From Salinisphaeraceae bacterium (GTDB taxonomy: Bacteria; Pseudomonadota; Gammaproteobacteria; Nevskiales; Salinisphaeraceae), in the NCBI GenBank assembly GCA_002683405.1, contig NYTH01000006.1, positions 49,080-113,079 on the forward strand: a DNA stretch of 64,000 bases, read 5' to 3'. Shown here piece by piece: positions 17,223 to 26,415 of this stretch. The notes beneath the pieces are model-generated. The model did not search any database and had not been told where the DNA came from. It was given only the letters and a program-made list of their open reading frames with translations. The position numbers and the translations under genes were made by a program. Each line of letters starts with the position of its first letter. Position 1 is the stretch's first letter.

Positions 17223-17779
17223 AAGAACCGGAAAACAGCGAAGCTACCGGCCACAAGCTGGCCTTCGGCGACTATGAGCAGGCCAAGGCGTGGATCGGGC
17301 GGCGCTCGCAGATGTACGTGGCCGACGTGCCCGTCGACGAATCCCGTTCCAAGTATTACTGCACCCTGGCCGAGGACGGCAATCCCAGTTACTGGGACCA
17401 AACCTGGGCCGCCATGCACTGGGGCGGGCTGATTACCCCGCCGGGGCTGCTCATGACCTGGGTCATGCCCCTGCAGTGGGATCCGGCCGGCAAGCGGGAA
17501 TCACCGATGCTCGCCATGAAGGTGCCCCTGCCCGGAGATACCATTATCAATACGGGCACCGAGACCGAATTTTTTCAGCCGGTTTACATTGGCGATCGCA
17601 TTACCGTGATCGACGAAATCGTTGATGTGTCGCCGGAGAAATCAACCCGGCTGGGTACGGGGCATTTCATTGTCACCGATGGTCATTTCTACAACTCGCG
17701 CGGCGAACTCGTGGGGCGTAATCGCAACACGCTCTACCGCTTCAAGGCCCGCGGCGGGCAGGCCGAGGAAACTTCATGA
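17219..17779 (+). CDS. MaoC-like N-terminal-domain hydratase subunit
   Basis: A 186-residue hot-dog protein of the MaoC N-terminal/FAS1-dehydratase-like kind, with YCTLAEDGNPSYWD and GGLITPPGLLMTWVMPLQW. This domain usually forms the non-catalytic half of a double hot dog and pairs with a second MaoC protein. The next gene (17776) is such a partner, and both junctions are ATGA overlaps, pointing to a heteromer like ChsH1-ChsH2 of steroid side-chain degradation. It would hydrate an enoyl-CoA with a bulky substituent. Heteromer formation is inferred. Confidence 0.8.
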   Translation: MKEPENSEATGHKLAFGDYEQAKAWIGRRSQMYVADVPVDESRSKYYCTLAEDGNPSYWDQTWAAMHWGGLITPPGLLMTWVMPLQWDPAGKRESPMLAMKVPLPGDTIINTGTETEFFQPVYIGDRITVIDEIVDVSPEKSTRLGTGHFIVTDGHFYNSRGELVGRNRNTLYRFKARGGQAEETS

Positions 17780-18249
17780 AACAGACGGATCAACGTCCGG
17801 GGTGGCGTGATTACCCGCAAAAATACTGGCAGCAGGTGGAGGATGGCGAACAGCTTCCCGGCCTGGAATTGCCCATTGATTACAAGCGCATCGTGCTCAA
17901 CGCGGCGAGTACCTGGGACTGGTTTCCCGGGCACCACAATCCCGAATATGCCCGTGCCCAGGGGCAGGAAAACATCTACGCCAGCACGATTCTGTTTCAT
18001 GGGGTGGTGGATCGCCTGGTGACGGACTGGGCCGGGCCCCGTGCCTTTATAGTGCGCCGCGGGATCCGCATGCAGCAAAGCGTCTACCCTGGCGACACGC
18101 TGTCGGCGCAAGGCCAGGTCACTCGCCGATATCGTGACGATGCCGGTAGCGCGCTGGCGGATATCGAAATCGAGCTGAGAACCGAACGCGGCGTCTGCGT
18201 GCCCGCAACGGTCACCGCGCGTCTGCCCGAGCAGGGTGACGTCGAATAA
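17776..18249 (+). CDS. MaoC-like hydratase subunit
   Basis: A 157-residue MaoC-family hot-dog protein with TWDWFPGHHNPEYARAQG in the place of the hydratase motif (Asp...His), followed by FHGVVDRLVTDWAGP. It begins in an ATGA overlap with the preceding MaoC-like gene, and the pair probably forms one hydratase. The acyl-CoA dehydrogenase gene starts 17 bases downstream. Together the order dehydrogenase, hydratase pair, DUF35 and aldolase covers one round of aldolytic side-chain shortening. Confidence 0.8.
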   Translation: MKQTDQRPGWRDYPQKYWQQVEDGEQLPGLELPIDYKRIVLNAASTWDWFPGHHNPEYARAQGQENIYASTILFHGVVDRLVTDWAGPRAFIVRRGIRMQQSVYPGDTLSAQGQVTRRYRDDAGSALADIEIELRTERGVCVPATVTARLPEQGDVE

Positions 18250-18266
18250 TCTGGAGGACATGAATC

Positions 18267-19451
18267 ATGGCTACAGCGGCACAACAACTTCCGGGCGAAC
18301 AATCAACCGAACAGCGTATTCGCGACGTCAAGGAGGCCACTCGCGGGGTGACCGAGCAGTATCCGCGGGAATATCTGCTCAAATGCATCGCCGAAGGCCG
18401 GTTTCCGGAAGACTGCTGGCGGGCGCTGGGCGAGTTCGGCCTACTGGGCCTTTCTATCCCCGAAGAGCACGGCGGCAGCGGTGGCGGGGTGTTGGAAATG
18501 ACCGCGCTGATGGAAGGGCTTGCGGAGGCCGGCATCCCGATGCTGTTCCTGATCGTGACGGGGCTGGCGCGGGTGCCGATTGTCAAGCACGGCACGCTCG
18601 ATCAGATCCAGCGCTTCGTCCAGCCCACGGTGAGTGGCGAAAAGAAGCTGTGCTTCGCCATTACCGAGCCCAATGCCGGCACCAACAGCTTCGCCATGAC
18701 CACGCTGGCTACCCGGGATGCCGAGGGCTATGTGCTTAGCGGGCAGAAGGTTTTCATTTCCGGCGCCGATGAAGCGGACTGGATACTCGTAGTGGCCCGG
18801 ACCACAAAGGTCTCCGATGTAGAGCACCGCAGCGAGGGTATGTCCCTGTTCGTGGTGGACGCCAAGGACCCGAATATTCGCATGCAGGCGCTCAATATTC
18901 AGGCTGAAGCTCCGGAGAAGCAGTTTCTGGTTTTCTTTGACGAGGTGCGGGTGCCCGCGGAAAACCTGGTTGGCGAGGAGGGGCGTGGCCTGGCCGGCAT
19001 GTTCGACAGTCTCAATGCCGAACGCTTGCTGGTGGCGGCCATGTCCCTGGGGACCGGCGACTACGCATTAAAGAAGGCTGTCGACTACGCCAATACCCGG
19101 GCGCCGTTCGGCAAGCCCATCGGTAGCTATCAGGCCTTGCAGCACCGCATGGCGCTGGCCAAGGCGGAACTGGAGGCCGCGCGGCTGATGACCTATTCCG
19201 CGGCCGCGTCCTTCGATCGTGGGGAATCCGCGGGCGGGCAGGCCAACATGGCCAAACTGCTTGCCTCCCGAGCGGGCACCCAAGCGGTCGAGGCCGCCCT
19301 GCAGACGCACGGGGGTTATGCCTTTGATCGGGACTACGACGTGGTCACGCTATGGCCACTGGTGCGGCTGATGGAGATTGCGCCGATCAACAATGAAATG
19401 CTGCTGAATTATGTCGGGCAGCATGTCCTCGGATTGCCGAAATCCTACTGA
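18267..19451 (+). CDS. Acyl-CoA dehydrogenase (MEIAPINNEM type)
   Basis: A 394-residue acyl-CoA dehydrogenase. It has CFAITEPNAGTNS, the RAPFGKPIGSYQ segment and QTHGGYAFDRDYDV. The C-terminal catalytic loop is unusual: RLMEIAPINNEMLLNYVGQH instead of an EGTxQI motif, with Glu370 of MEIAP near the expected place. The same loop occurs in the paralogue at 30002-31180, which is clearly similar over its length. ATG 18267 is preceded by GGAGG. It follows the MaoC pair by 17 bases. Confidence 0.9.
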   Translation: MATAAQQLPGEQSTEQRIRDVKEATRGVTEQYPREYLLKCIAEGRFPEDCWRALGEFGLLGLSIPEEHGGSGGGVLEMTALMEGLAEAGIPMLFLIVTGLARVPIVKHGTLDQIQRFVQPTVSGEKKLCFAITEPNAGTNSFAMTTLATRDAEGYVLSGQKVFISGADEADWILVVARTTKVSDVEHRSEGMSLFVVDAKDPNIRMQALNIQAEAPEKQFLVFFDEVRVPAENLVGEEGRGLAGMFDSLNAERLLVAAMSLGTGDYALKKAVDYANTRAPFGKPIGSYQALQHRMALAKAELEAARLMTYSAAASFDRGESAGGQANMAKLLASRAGTQAVEAALQTHGGYAFDRDYDVVTLWPLVRLMEIAPINNEMLLNYVGQHVLGLPKSY

Positions 19452-19493
19452 TTAGACCTGGATGTGCGTCAGAACAATAAGGGAGGGGCGGGG

Positions 19494-21704
19494 ATGAAAC
19501 GAGCCCGGACGACGGGGTCCTGGATGCTTGCTGCAATGGCTTTGTCGTGGGCTATAACGGCATCGGGTTCTTTGAACGTGGATGCCGAACGCATTATTGC
19601 CGCCGATGCCGAACCCGAAAACTGGATCAGCCACGGGCGCGGTTATTCCGAACAACGCTTCAGCCCGCTTGATCAGATCAACCGGGACACCGCACAGCGG
19701 CTGGGACTGGCCTGGTTTACCGATTTGGGCACCAAACGCGGGCTCGAGGCTACACCCCTGGTCATCGACGGCATTCTGTATTTCACCGGCACTTTCAGCC
19801 AGGTCTGGGCTGTCGACGGGCGTAGCGGCGAAATTCTCTGGCACAACGATCTCGATGTGGATCGCAGCCGCGCCAAGTACATGTGCTGTGATGTGGTCAA
19901 CCGGGGGCTGGCTGTCTGGGAGGACAAACTCTTCGTGGGCACCATGGATGGCCGTCTGGTTGCACTGGACCCGGAAAACGGCGAGGTGATCTGGGACAAG
20001 CTGACCATCGACCTGGAACGGCCCTACAGCATTACCGGTGCACCACGGGTGGTCGACGGCAAGGTGCTCATTGGCAACGGCGGCGGCGAGTTCGGCGTAC
20101 GCGGCTACGTCAGTGCCTATGACGCCGACGATGGCGAAATGCTCTGGCGTTTTTATACCGTACCGGGTAATCCCGATGAGCCGTTCGAGAACCCGATACT
20201 GGAAACGGCCGCCGAAACCTGGGGCGGCGGGCCCTGGTGGGAAATTGGCGGGGGCGGCACCGTCTGGGATTCCATGGCCTACGATCCGGAACTGAACCTG
20301 CTCTACATCGGCGTGGGTAACGGGTCGCCCTGGAACAAGCACATCCGCAGCCCGTCAGGCGGCGACAACCTGTTTCTGTCTTCGATCGTCGCACTCAACC
20401 CGGATGATGGCAGCTACGTCTGGCACTACCAGACCACCCCGGGCGACGGTTGGGACTATACCGCCACCCAGCACATCATCCTGGCGGACCTGGAGATCGA
20501 CGGCCAGACCCGGGAGGTGCTCATGCAGGCACCCAAGAACGGGTTTTTCTACGTCATCGATCGCGAAACCGGTGAGTTGATTTCGGCGGATAACTACGTA
20601 CCGGTGTCCTGGGCCGAAGGCGTTGATCTGCAAACCGGCCGGCCCATCGAAACCGACAACGATTATCTTGATAGCGCCGTCTACCAGTTCCCCTCGCCCA
20701 TGGGGGGCCACAACTGGCAACCGATGTGTCATTCGCCGGATACCGGCTATGTCTACATCCCCTCACGGCAACTGGCCATGATCTACCGCCAGGACGCCGA
20801 GTTCGAGTACGACCCCGAGTACTGGAACGTGGGCTTGGACGTGGCCAAGGACTTCACCTTTCCGCCGTGGATGGACGCCGAACTGGTCAACAAGGTGGGC
20901 AGCGCCATGGCGGCCGGTTCCCTGCTCGCCTGGGACCCGGTCAAGCAACAGGCCGCCTGGCGCGCGGACGCTGGTGGTCCCTGGAACAGCGGCGCCCTGT
21001 GCACGGGCGGCGGACTGGTGTTTGACGGCACCGGTCGCGGCCTGATCCGCGCCCTGGATGCCGAATCCGGTGATCTGCTGTGGTCTTTCGACGCGCAGCA
21101 AGGGGTTATCGGGTCGCCGGTAACCTATAGCATCGACGGCGAACAGTATCTGAGTATTCTGGTGGGCTGGGGCGGCGCCTTCGGCATGACCTTCGGCTTT
21201 GCCAGCAATACCGTCGATGCGCCCTCCACGCAGGGCCGGCTGATGACCTTCAAGCTGGATGCCAAAGGCCAATTGCCACCGGTAGAACGCGAGCAACGCA
21301 CTCCCGAACCCCCCGAGGCCACGGCCAGCGATGACATGGTGGATCGCGGCAACGTGCTGTACCACCGCAGCTGCGTTTACTGCCATGGCCCCCGCGGCAT
21401 CAGCCATCCCAATGTGGCTGACCTGCGCAGCATGGATGCTGCCACCCACCGCAATTTCATGGGCATCGTCCTGGGAGGGTCAATGAAGGATCAAGGCATG
21501 CCCGGCTTCGCCGGCACCATCAATAATGAGCAGGCCGAAGCCATTCACGCCTACCTTATTGAACTCAACCACCAGGAACTGGACCGCATCGAAGCCGAAG
21601 GCTCGCTCTGGTATAGATTCAAGATGGCCTGCTACAAGGTCATCGGCTGGCTGGCGAATGCGGCGGTGGCCGCCATGGAGTGGTTCAAGAACGCGGCGGG
21701 GTAG
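19494..21704 (+). CDS. PQQ-dependent quinohaemoprotein alcohol dehydrogenase
   Basis: A 736-residue periplasmic quinohaemoprotein. ATG 19494 follows AGGGAGG and opens a signal peptide (MKRARTTGSWMLAAMAL, cleaved near residue 25). The eight-bladed propeller carries the vicinal disulfide Cys131-Cys132, metal ligands Glu199 and Asn276, and catalytic Asp321 in GDGWDYTATQ. The residue two after the catalytic Asp is Thr, where lanthanide enzymes have Asp, so a calcium-dependent enzyme is predicted. The C-terminal cytochrome c domain has one CVYCH haem site near residue 630. It would oxidise an alcohol or aldehyde and pass electrons to the respiratory chain. It is 42 bases after the acyl-CoA dehydrogenase gene, as the last gene of the operon. 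Confidence 0.95.
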   Translation: MKRARTTGSWMLAAMALSWAITASGSLNVDAERIIAADAEPENWISHGRGYSEQRFSPLDQINRDTAQRLGLAWFTDLGTKRGLEATPLVIDGILYFTGTFSQVWAVDGRSGEILWHNDLDVDRSRAKYMCCDVVNRGLAVWEDKLFVGTMDGRLVALDPENGEVIWDKLTIDLERPYSITGAPRVVDGKVLIGNGGGEFGVRGYVSAYDADDGEMLWRFYTVPGNPDEPFENPILETAAETWGGGPWWEIGGGGTVWDSMAYDPELNLLYIGVGNGSPWNKHIRSPSGGDNLFLSSIVALNPDDGSYVWHYQTTPGDGWDYTATQHIILADLEIDGQTREVLMQAPKNGFFYVIDRETGELISADNYVPVSWAEGVDLQTGRPIETDNDYLDSAVYQFPSPMGGHNWQPMCHSPDTGYVYIPSRQLAMIYRQDAEFEYDPEYWNVGLDVAKDFTFPPWMDAELVNKVGSAMAAGSLLAWDPVKQQAAWRADAGGPWNSGALCTGGGLVFDGTGRGLIRALDAESGDLLWSFDAQQGVIGSPVTYSIDGEQYLSILVGWGGAFGMTFGFASNTVDAPSTQGRLMTFKLDAKGQLPPVEREQRTPEPPEATASDDMVDRGNVLYHRSCVYCHGPRGISHPNVADLRSMDAATHRNFMGIVLGGSMKDQGMPGFAGTINNEQAEAIHAYLIELNHQELDRIEAEGSLWYRFKMACYKVIGWLANAAVAAMEWFKNAAG

Positions 21705-21717
21705 TCTGCCGCGGAGC

Positions 21718-22512
21718 TCACTCCCGCAGTCGGGAGAAGTCCGGCTCCCGCTTCTCGCGAAAGGCGGCGCGGCCTTCGGCGGCGTCCGGGCCGGTAAGGT
21801 CGACGGTGGCAGCCAGCCACTCCATTTCCAGGAATCGTTCCAGGGACAAATCCTGGGCACCGCGCACCAGGCCCTTGGTCAGGCGCAGTGCTTCCGGTGG
21901 TCCGGCTGCCAGGCGGGCGGCAAGCTCGGTGGCTTGCGTCAACGCCTGCCCCGGTGGGCAGATTTCGCTCACCAGGCCGTACTGCTCGGCCTGGGCGGTG
22001 CTCAGGCGTTGGCCGGTGAACAGTAGAGGACAGGCGCGGTGCCGCCCCAGCGTCCGGGTCAGGAACCAGGCCGCGCCGGCATCGGGCACCAGGCCGCGCA
22101 ACACGAACGCGGCCGAGAAGCTTGCATCCTCGGCGGCCAGCACAATGTCGCAGGCCAGCGCCAGGCTCCAGCCGGCGCCGAAGGCCGGGCCTTCGACGGC
22201 GGCAATCACAGGCTTGGGCAGCTCGACCAGGGCGCGCAGAACCTTCTGCCCGGTAATCAGCCGGGCGGCCGGCGCGCCCAGGCCCTTGCCGCGAACGGGA
22301 GGGGACTTGATATCGCCGCCCGCGCAGAAATACCCGCCGGCGCCGGTAATCACCAGGGCACGCGTGTTTTCGTCAGCTTCGATTTCGGCGAGACTGGTCT
22401 GTAATTGTTCCCAAGTCTGCCAATCCAGTGCGTTGCGGGCGGCGGGCCGCTGCAGGGTAAGTAGCGCCACACCCTGCTGGGGGCGGGTAAGACCAACCGC
22501 GGCTTCGCTCAT
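21718..22512 (-). CDS. Enoyl-CoA hydratase/isomerase family protein
   Basis: A 264-residue crotonase-fold protein. The oxyanion segments GGYFCAGGDIKSP and EGPAFGAGWSLALAC are clear, and FVLRGLVPDAGAAWFL follows, with Asp rather than Glu at the second catalytic region, as in many isomerase-like members. It overlaps the upstream acyl-CoA dehydrogenase gene by ATGA (22509-22512) and ends 13 bases from the convergent PQQ dehydrogenase. It is the last gene of the minus-strand BVMO operon and probably acts after ring opening. Confidence 0.85.
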   Translation of the reverse strand: MSEAAVGLTRPQQGVALLTLQRPAARNALDWQTWEQLQTSLAEIEADENTRALVITGAGGYFCAGGDIKSPPVRGKGLGAPAARLITGQKVLRALVELPKPVIAAVEGPAFGAGWSLALACDIVLAAEDASFSAAFVLRGLVPDAGAAWFLTRTLGRHRACPLLFTGQRLSTAQAEQYGLVSEICPPGQALTQATELAARLAAGPPEALRLTKGLVRGAQDLSLERFLEMEWLAATVDLTGPDAAEGRAAFREKREPDFSRLRE

Positions 22513-23702
22513 GATTTCCTGCGCTGGCTAACGCGTATGCCGGTGACTTCCCCGCCTATCATATTCCGCAGGATATGGGTGGTGCCGCCGCCAATGCCCA
22601 GACCACGGGCATCGCGAAAATAGCGCTCCAGCGGGTAGCGCGTGAGATAGCCCTTGTGGCCGAGCAGTTCAATGGCCTCGTTACAAATGGCTACCGCGGT
22701 TTCATTGGCGAACAGCTTGGCCATAGCGGTTTCGCGTATGCCGGGAAAGCCTTCAACGTCGCTTTTTGCCGCGCGCCATAGCAGCAGGCGGGCGGCATCC
22801 AGGCGGGTGGCCATGTCCGCGATGCGCCACTGGATGCCCTGAAACTCTATGACCGGACGACCGAATTGTTCGCGTTGCTTCATGTATTCAATGGCGTGTT
22901 CGAGCGCGGCACGGGCTATGCCTACGGACATGGCGGCGTTGCCGCAACGCTCGGGGTTGAATTGCCGTACCAGGAAGGCGGCACCGTCCCGCGAGCCGGC
23001 GCGGGGCTCCAGAATAACCTGGTCGGCCCGGACCGGGGCGTTGTCGAACCTGAGTACGCCCTCCGGTACGCCACGCCCGCCCATCTTGTCCTCGGTTTCG
23101 ATGGGGGCCAGACCCTCGACGTCGGCGTCGATGAGCACCGCGCCGATCCCGTCCGGCCCCGCCGTTTGCGGCGCACGGCAAAAAACCAGGAAGGCGTTGG
23201 CATACGCCGCGCCGGTGATATGACACTTGGTCCCGGTCAAGCGGAAGCCGTCGCCATCGGGACTCAGGGTGGTTTCCAGGGCCGTGCCGTCGGAGCCCGC
23301 CTGGGGTTCGGTCATGGCAATGGCGAAGCGGGCCTTGCCCTCGACAATGCGGCCCAGGTAGTGGCGCTTTTGCGCCTCGCTGCCCAGACGGGCGATGACC
23401 CGCGGCGGGCCGTTGACCTGCATCTGTATCGTCATGGCGCTGCTCAGGCAGGCTGCGGCAATCTCCTCAATGACCAGGCAGCCTTCGAACACCCCGAGAC
23501 CGGCGCCGCCGTATTCCCGGGGTACCGTGAGCGCGGTGAAGCCCTCGCGGGTGAGTATCTGGAACGAGCGTTCGGGAAATTCCTTTTCCCTGTCCCAATG
23601 GGCCGCATGAGGTGCTATTTCGTCCTGGGCTATGCGCCGGGACCGTTCCACCAGATCGCGCTGGAGACCATCGAATTCTTCCAGGGGGACTTTTACCTTC
23701 AC
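22509..23702 (-). CDS. Acyl-CoA dehydrogenase with Gly at the catalytic Glu position
   Basis: A 397-residue acyl-CoA dehydrogenase starting at GTG 23702 with an AGGGAG ribosome site. FAIAMTEPQAGSDG, REQFGRPVIEFQG and ELLGHKGYLTRYPLERYFRD are conserved. The C-terminal loop is GLGIGGGTTHILRNMI, so Gly stands where EGT has its Glu. Such replacements occur in enzymes whose base sits on another helix, or in homologues with changed activity. It lies 44 bases after the BVMO gene and is coupled to the downstream hydratase. Confidence 0.9.
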   Translation of the reverse strand: MKVKVPLEEFDGLQRDLVERSRRIAQDEIAPHAAHWDREKEFPERSFQILTREGFTALTVPREYGGAGLGVFEGCLVIEEIAAACLSSAMTIQMQVNGPPRVIARLGSEAQKRHYLGRIVEGKARFAIAMTEPQAGSDGTALETTLSPDGDGFRLTGTKCHITGAAYANAFLVFCRAPQTAGPDGIGAVLIDADVEGLAPIETEDKMGGRGVPEGVLRFDNAPVRADQVILEPRAGSRDGAAFLVRQFNPERCGNAAMSVGIARAALEHAIEYMKQREQFGRPVIEFQGIQWRIADMATRLDAARLLLWRAAKSDVEGFPGIRETAMAKLFANETAVAICNEAIELLGHKGYLTRYPLERYFRDARGLGIGGGTTHILRNMIGGEVTGIRVSQRRKS

Positions 23703-23746
23703 CCTCTGACTCCCTGCGCTCGTGGCATGCGGCTATCGGCTGGCTA

Positions 23747-25342
23747 TCAGTCGTTCGGGACTATTCGTTTACGGTTACGTTCGGAATAGAGGTAATTATC
23801 CATCGAAAGATGCTTGGCACGCCACATCATCTCCATTGAAGTGGAGGGGCGCAACATGGGCGCATCGCCGTTGCAGTCGAAATAATAGCTATTGGAAGCC
23901 TCGCAGTTGTGGTTGAGGAACACCGTCTGTTCCTGTCGCGCCTGGATATCCTCGAAGTAGCGCCTGTGAATATCCGGGCGAACTTCGACCATGCTGGCCC
24001 CCCTTCTGTGCGCTTCGTCAATGCAGCGGCCGATGTGAATGGCGTTGCCCTCTACCATCTTGAAGTAAGATGATCCGAGCAGAGCATAGGGACCCAGTTG
24101 CATGAAGTAGTTGGGGTAGCCGGGAATGGTGACGCCTTCATAAGCCTGGTAACGCTCGCTTTCCCAGAATTCTCCGAGCTCGCGGCGGTTGCTTCCCCAG
24201 ACCTCGTAGGAGGGCAGGTTGCCCCGTTCGAATACCCGGTAGCCCGTGGCGAGTATGAGCACATCGACGGGGCGTTCCTGGCCGGATTTGTCGATGATGC
24301 CGTCCTCGCTGATGCGATCAATACCCGCGGTAACGAGATCGACGTTGTCGCGGCCGTAGGTCTGGAAATAATCGTTGGAGAAGGTGGGCCGCTTGCAGCC
24401 GAAACCGTAGGCCGGCGTGAGTTTTTCCCACAAATCCGGGCGCTCGGACAATTGTTCGCGCATGTTATTCAGGCAGGCGCGCTCGGCCCAGTGGACCAGC
24501 CCCGGCATGTTGCGGTACTGGACCAGGGCGACCACCATTACGGCCTCGGTGAGAGCGTCCGTACCCATGCGTACGGCGCGCTGCAGCAGCGGGGACCAGC
24601 GGAACAGTGTTCGCAGCCATGCGGGAATCTTGCCATCCGGCTTCTTGAGCACCCAGATCGGCGTGCGCTGGTACACATCCAGGTGCGCCACCTCCGGCGC
24701 GATTTTCGGGATAAGCTGTACGGCGGTCGCGCCGGTGCCGATAACCGCAACCCGCTTGTCCTTGAGCGAATATTCCCCGTCCCAGCGACCCGTATGAATC
24801 ACCTTACCCTTGAAGCTGTCCAGACCCTCAATGTCGGGAAGCTTGGGCGAGATCAGTCCGCCGGTGGCCGAGACCACAAAGCGGGCGGTGATTTGCTCGC
24901 CGGCCGTTGTGCTGATGCGCCACAGGTGGTATTCGGCATCGAATTCGGCCTGCTCGATTTCAACACCGAAGCGGATGTGCTTATACACACCGTATTTGGC
25001 GGCGACTCGGCGCGTATACTGATTGAGCTCCGTGCCGGGCGCGAATACTCGGGACCAGTTGGGCTCCTGCTCGAAGGAATAGGAGTAGGTGAACGAGGTG
25101 ATGTCCACCGCGACCCCGGGATAGCGGTTGTCCCGCCAGGTACCACCCACATCCCGGGCACGCTCCAGGATAATGAAGCGATTATTGCCTCGGCGCATGA
25201 GTTCAATAGCCGTGCCCATGCCCGAGATTCCCGCGCCGATAATTACGGTTTCGTGATCGGGCGTTACCTTGCGGCGTCGCGCCGCCGGCACTCGTTTCGG
25301 CGCGGTGGACTGCAGATGCGTTGATTCAGCGGTGGCGCTCAT
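23747..25342 (-). CDS. Flavin-containing (Baeyer-Villiger) monooxygenase
   Basis: A 531-residue class B flavin monooxygenase. The FAD-binding Rossmann motif is IIGAGISGMG near residue 35 and the NADPH one is VIGTGATAV near 200. Between them is the Baeyer-Villiger fingerprint FKGKVIHTGRWD (Phe177, Gly179, His183, Trp187, Asp188). It would insert oxygen next to a ketone to give an ester or lactone. Next to it are an esterase and an SDR, the usual partners for hydrolysing the lactone and making the ketone. This protein is of the longer EtaA/acetone-monooxygenase-like kind and differs from the cyclohexanone type at 41723. ATG 25342. Confidence 0.92.
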   Translation of the reverse strand: MSATAESTHLQSTAPKRVPAARRRKVTPDHETVIIGAGISGMGTAIELMRRGNNRFIILERARDVGGTWRDNRYPGVAVDITSFTYSYSFEQEPNWSRVFAPGTELNQYTRRVAAKYGVYKHIRFGVEIEQAEFDAEYHLWRISTTAGEQITARFVVSATGGLISPKLPDIEGLDSFKGKVIHTGRWDGEYSLKDKRVAVIGTGATAVQLIPKIAPEVAHLDVYQRTPIWVLKKPDGKIPAWLRTLFRWSPLLQRAVRMGTDALTEAVMVVALVQYRNMPGLVHWAERACLNNMREQLSERPDLWEKLTPAYGFGCKRPTFSNDYFQTYGRDNVDLVTAGIDRISEDGIIDKSGQERPVDVLILATGYRVFERGNLPSYEVWGSNRRELGEFWESERYQAYEGVTIPGYPNYFMQLGPYALLGSSYFKMVEGNAIHIGRCIDEAHRRGASMVEVRPDIHRRYFEDIQARQEQTVFLNHNCEASNSYYFDCNGDAPMLRPSTSMEMMWRAKHLSMDNYLYSERNRKRIVPND

Positions 25343-25387
25343 GGAGTTGCCTCTTGATCAAATTTGTAGCGTTACGCTGGCTGCCTG

Positions 25388-26395
25388 TCAGGCGTTGGCA
25401 GCCGCCGAGTTGACGGTTGCCAGTCTTGGCGGTGGGTTGGCCTGCGCTTCGAGGTATTGCCGGCCGATGAAATCCGCCAGCAGCGCCGTGTCCTGGCGTG
25501 CCTCCGGGATCAACCAATAGAAGACCGGCCACACGTGCGGCAGGCCCTGCCGGGCGATCAGCTCCGCCACGCCGCCGGCGCGGCGCGCCTTGGAGGCGAC
25601 CAGGTAGGCATCATCGCGGAGAATTTCCTCCTCGCTCACGGCCAGCCATAACGGCGGCAGTTCTTTGAAATTGCCGTAGGCGGGTGAGGCATGGGGATCC
25701 GTTGCCGAGTGCCCGGCCAGGTACATGTCGGTTGCCATGTCGGCCATGGCCGAGTTGAGCATGGCGTCACGTCGGCCGTTGGCGCGGCGTGAAGGCAGGC
25801 GGCCGGTGAGATCGGCAACAGGTGACAGGGCGAAGGCGCAAATTGGCATGCGAGGACAGTCGCGCTTCTTGGCGCCGGGGCGTTTGCTCTCATCGCGCAG
25901 ACGTAGCAGCAGCGACAGGGTGAGCCCGCCGCCGGCAGAGTCGCCACCGACCACCAACGGTTCATCCGGGTAATCCGCGGCAAGCGCCATATAGGCTGCC
26001 ATCGCGTCGTCCACCGCCGCGGGGTAGGGGTTTTCGGGCGCCAGTCGGTAATCAGCCAGGAATACCCGCGCCTGCAGGCGCTTGGCCAGCTGTCCGCAGA
26101 AACCGTGGTAGGTGGCCAGTTGGCCGCCGATGAAAGCGCCACCATGAAGGTAGACCAGAGTCATGCGCGGCTCGCCCGGGGGCAGCAGCCAGGTGCCAGG
26201 TACGCCCGGCGGCACTGACGGTTCATTGGCTACGGTGGTCTTGGTAATTTTCACGCCGCGCGGCGCCGGGCTGGGCATGGGCAGATCATCCAGCACCCGG
26301 CGCATGCGGCGCAGGAACTGACGTTCATCGACAGGCTGATGTTTCAGCAGCGTGGTAAACGCAGCGGAAACCACGCGGGATTGAAGACTTGCCAT
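25388..26395 (-). CDS. Alpha/beta-hydrolase, hormone-sensitive-lipase family
   Basis: A 335-residue esterase of the HSL (family IV) type. The oxyanion HGGAFIGG motif lies near residue 84 and the nucleophile motif GGDSAGGGL near 155, with a distal Asp and His expected in the C-terminal third (LPHVWPVF). It likely hydrolyses the ester or lactone formed by the adjacent BVMO. ATG 26395 is used; the open frame further upstream overlaps the SDR gene and lacks family features. It is 20 bases downstream of the SDR stop. Confidence 0.88.
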   Translation of the reverse strand: MASLQSRVVSAAFTTLLKHQPVDERQFLRRMRRVLDDLPMPSPAPRGVKITKTTVANEPSVPPGVPGTWLLPPGEPRMTLVYLHGGAFIGGQLATYHGFCGQLAKRLQARVFLADYRLAPENPYPAAVDDAMAAYMALAADYPDEPLVVGGDSAGGGLTLSLLLRLRDESKRPGAKKRDCPRMPICAFALSPVADLTGRLPSRRANGRRDAMLNSAMADMATDMYLAGHSATDPHASPAYGNFKELPPLWLAVSEEEILRDDAYLVASKARRAGGVAELIARQGLPHVWPVFYWLIPEARQDTALLADFIGRQYLEAQANPPPRLATVNSAAANA

Positions 26396-26415
26396 ATGCT
26401 TTTCTACCGTAAGAG

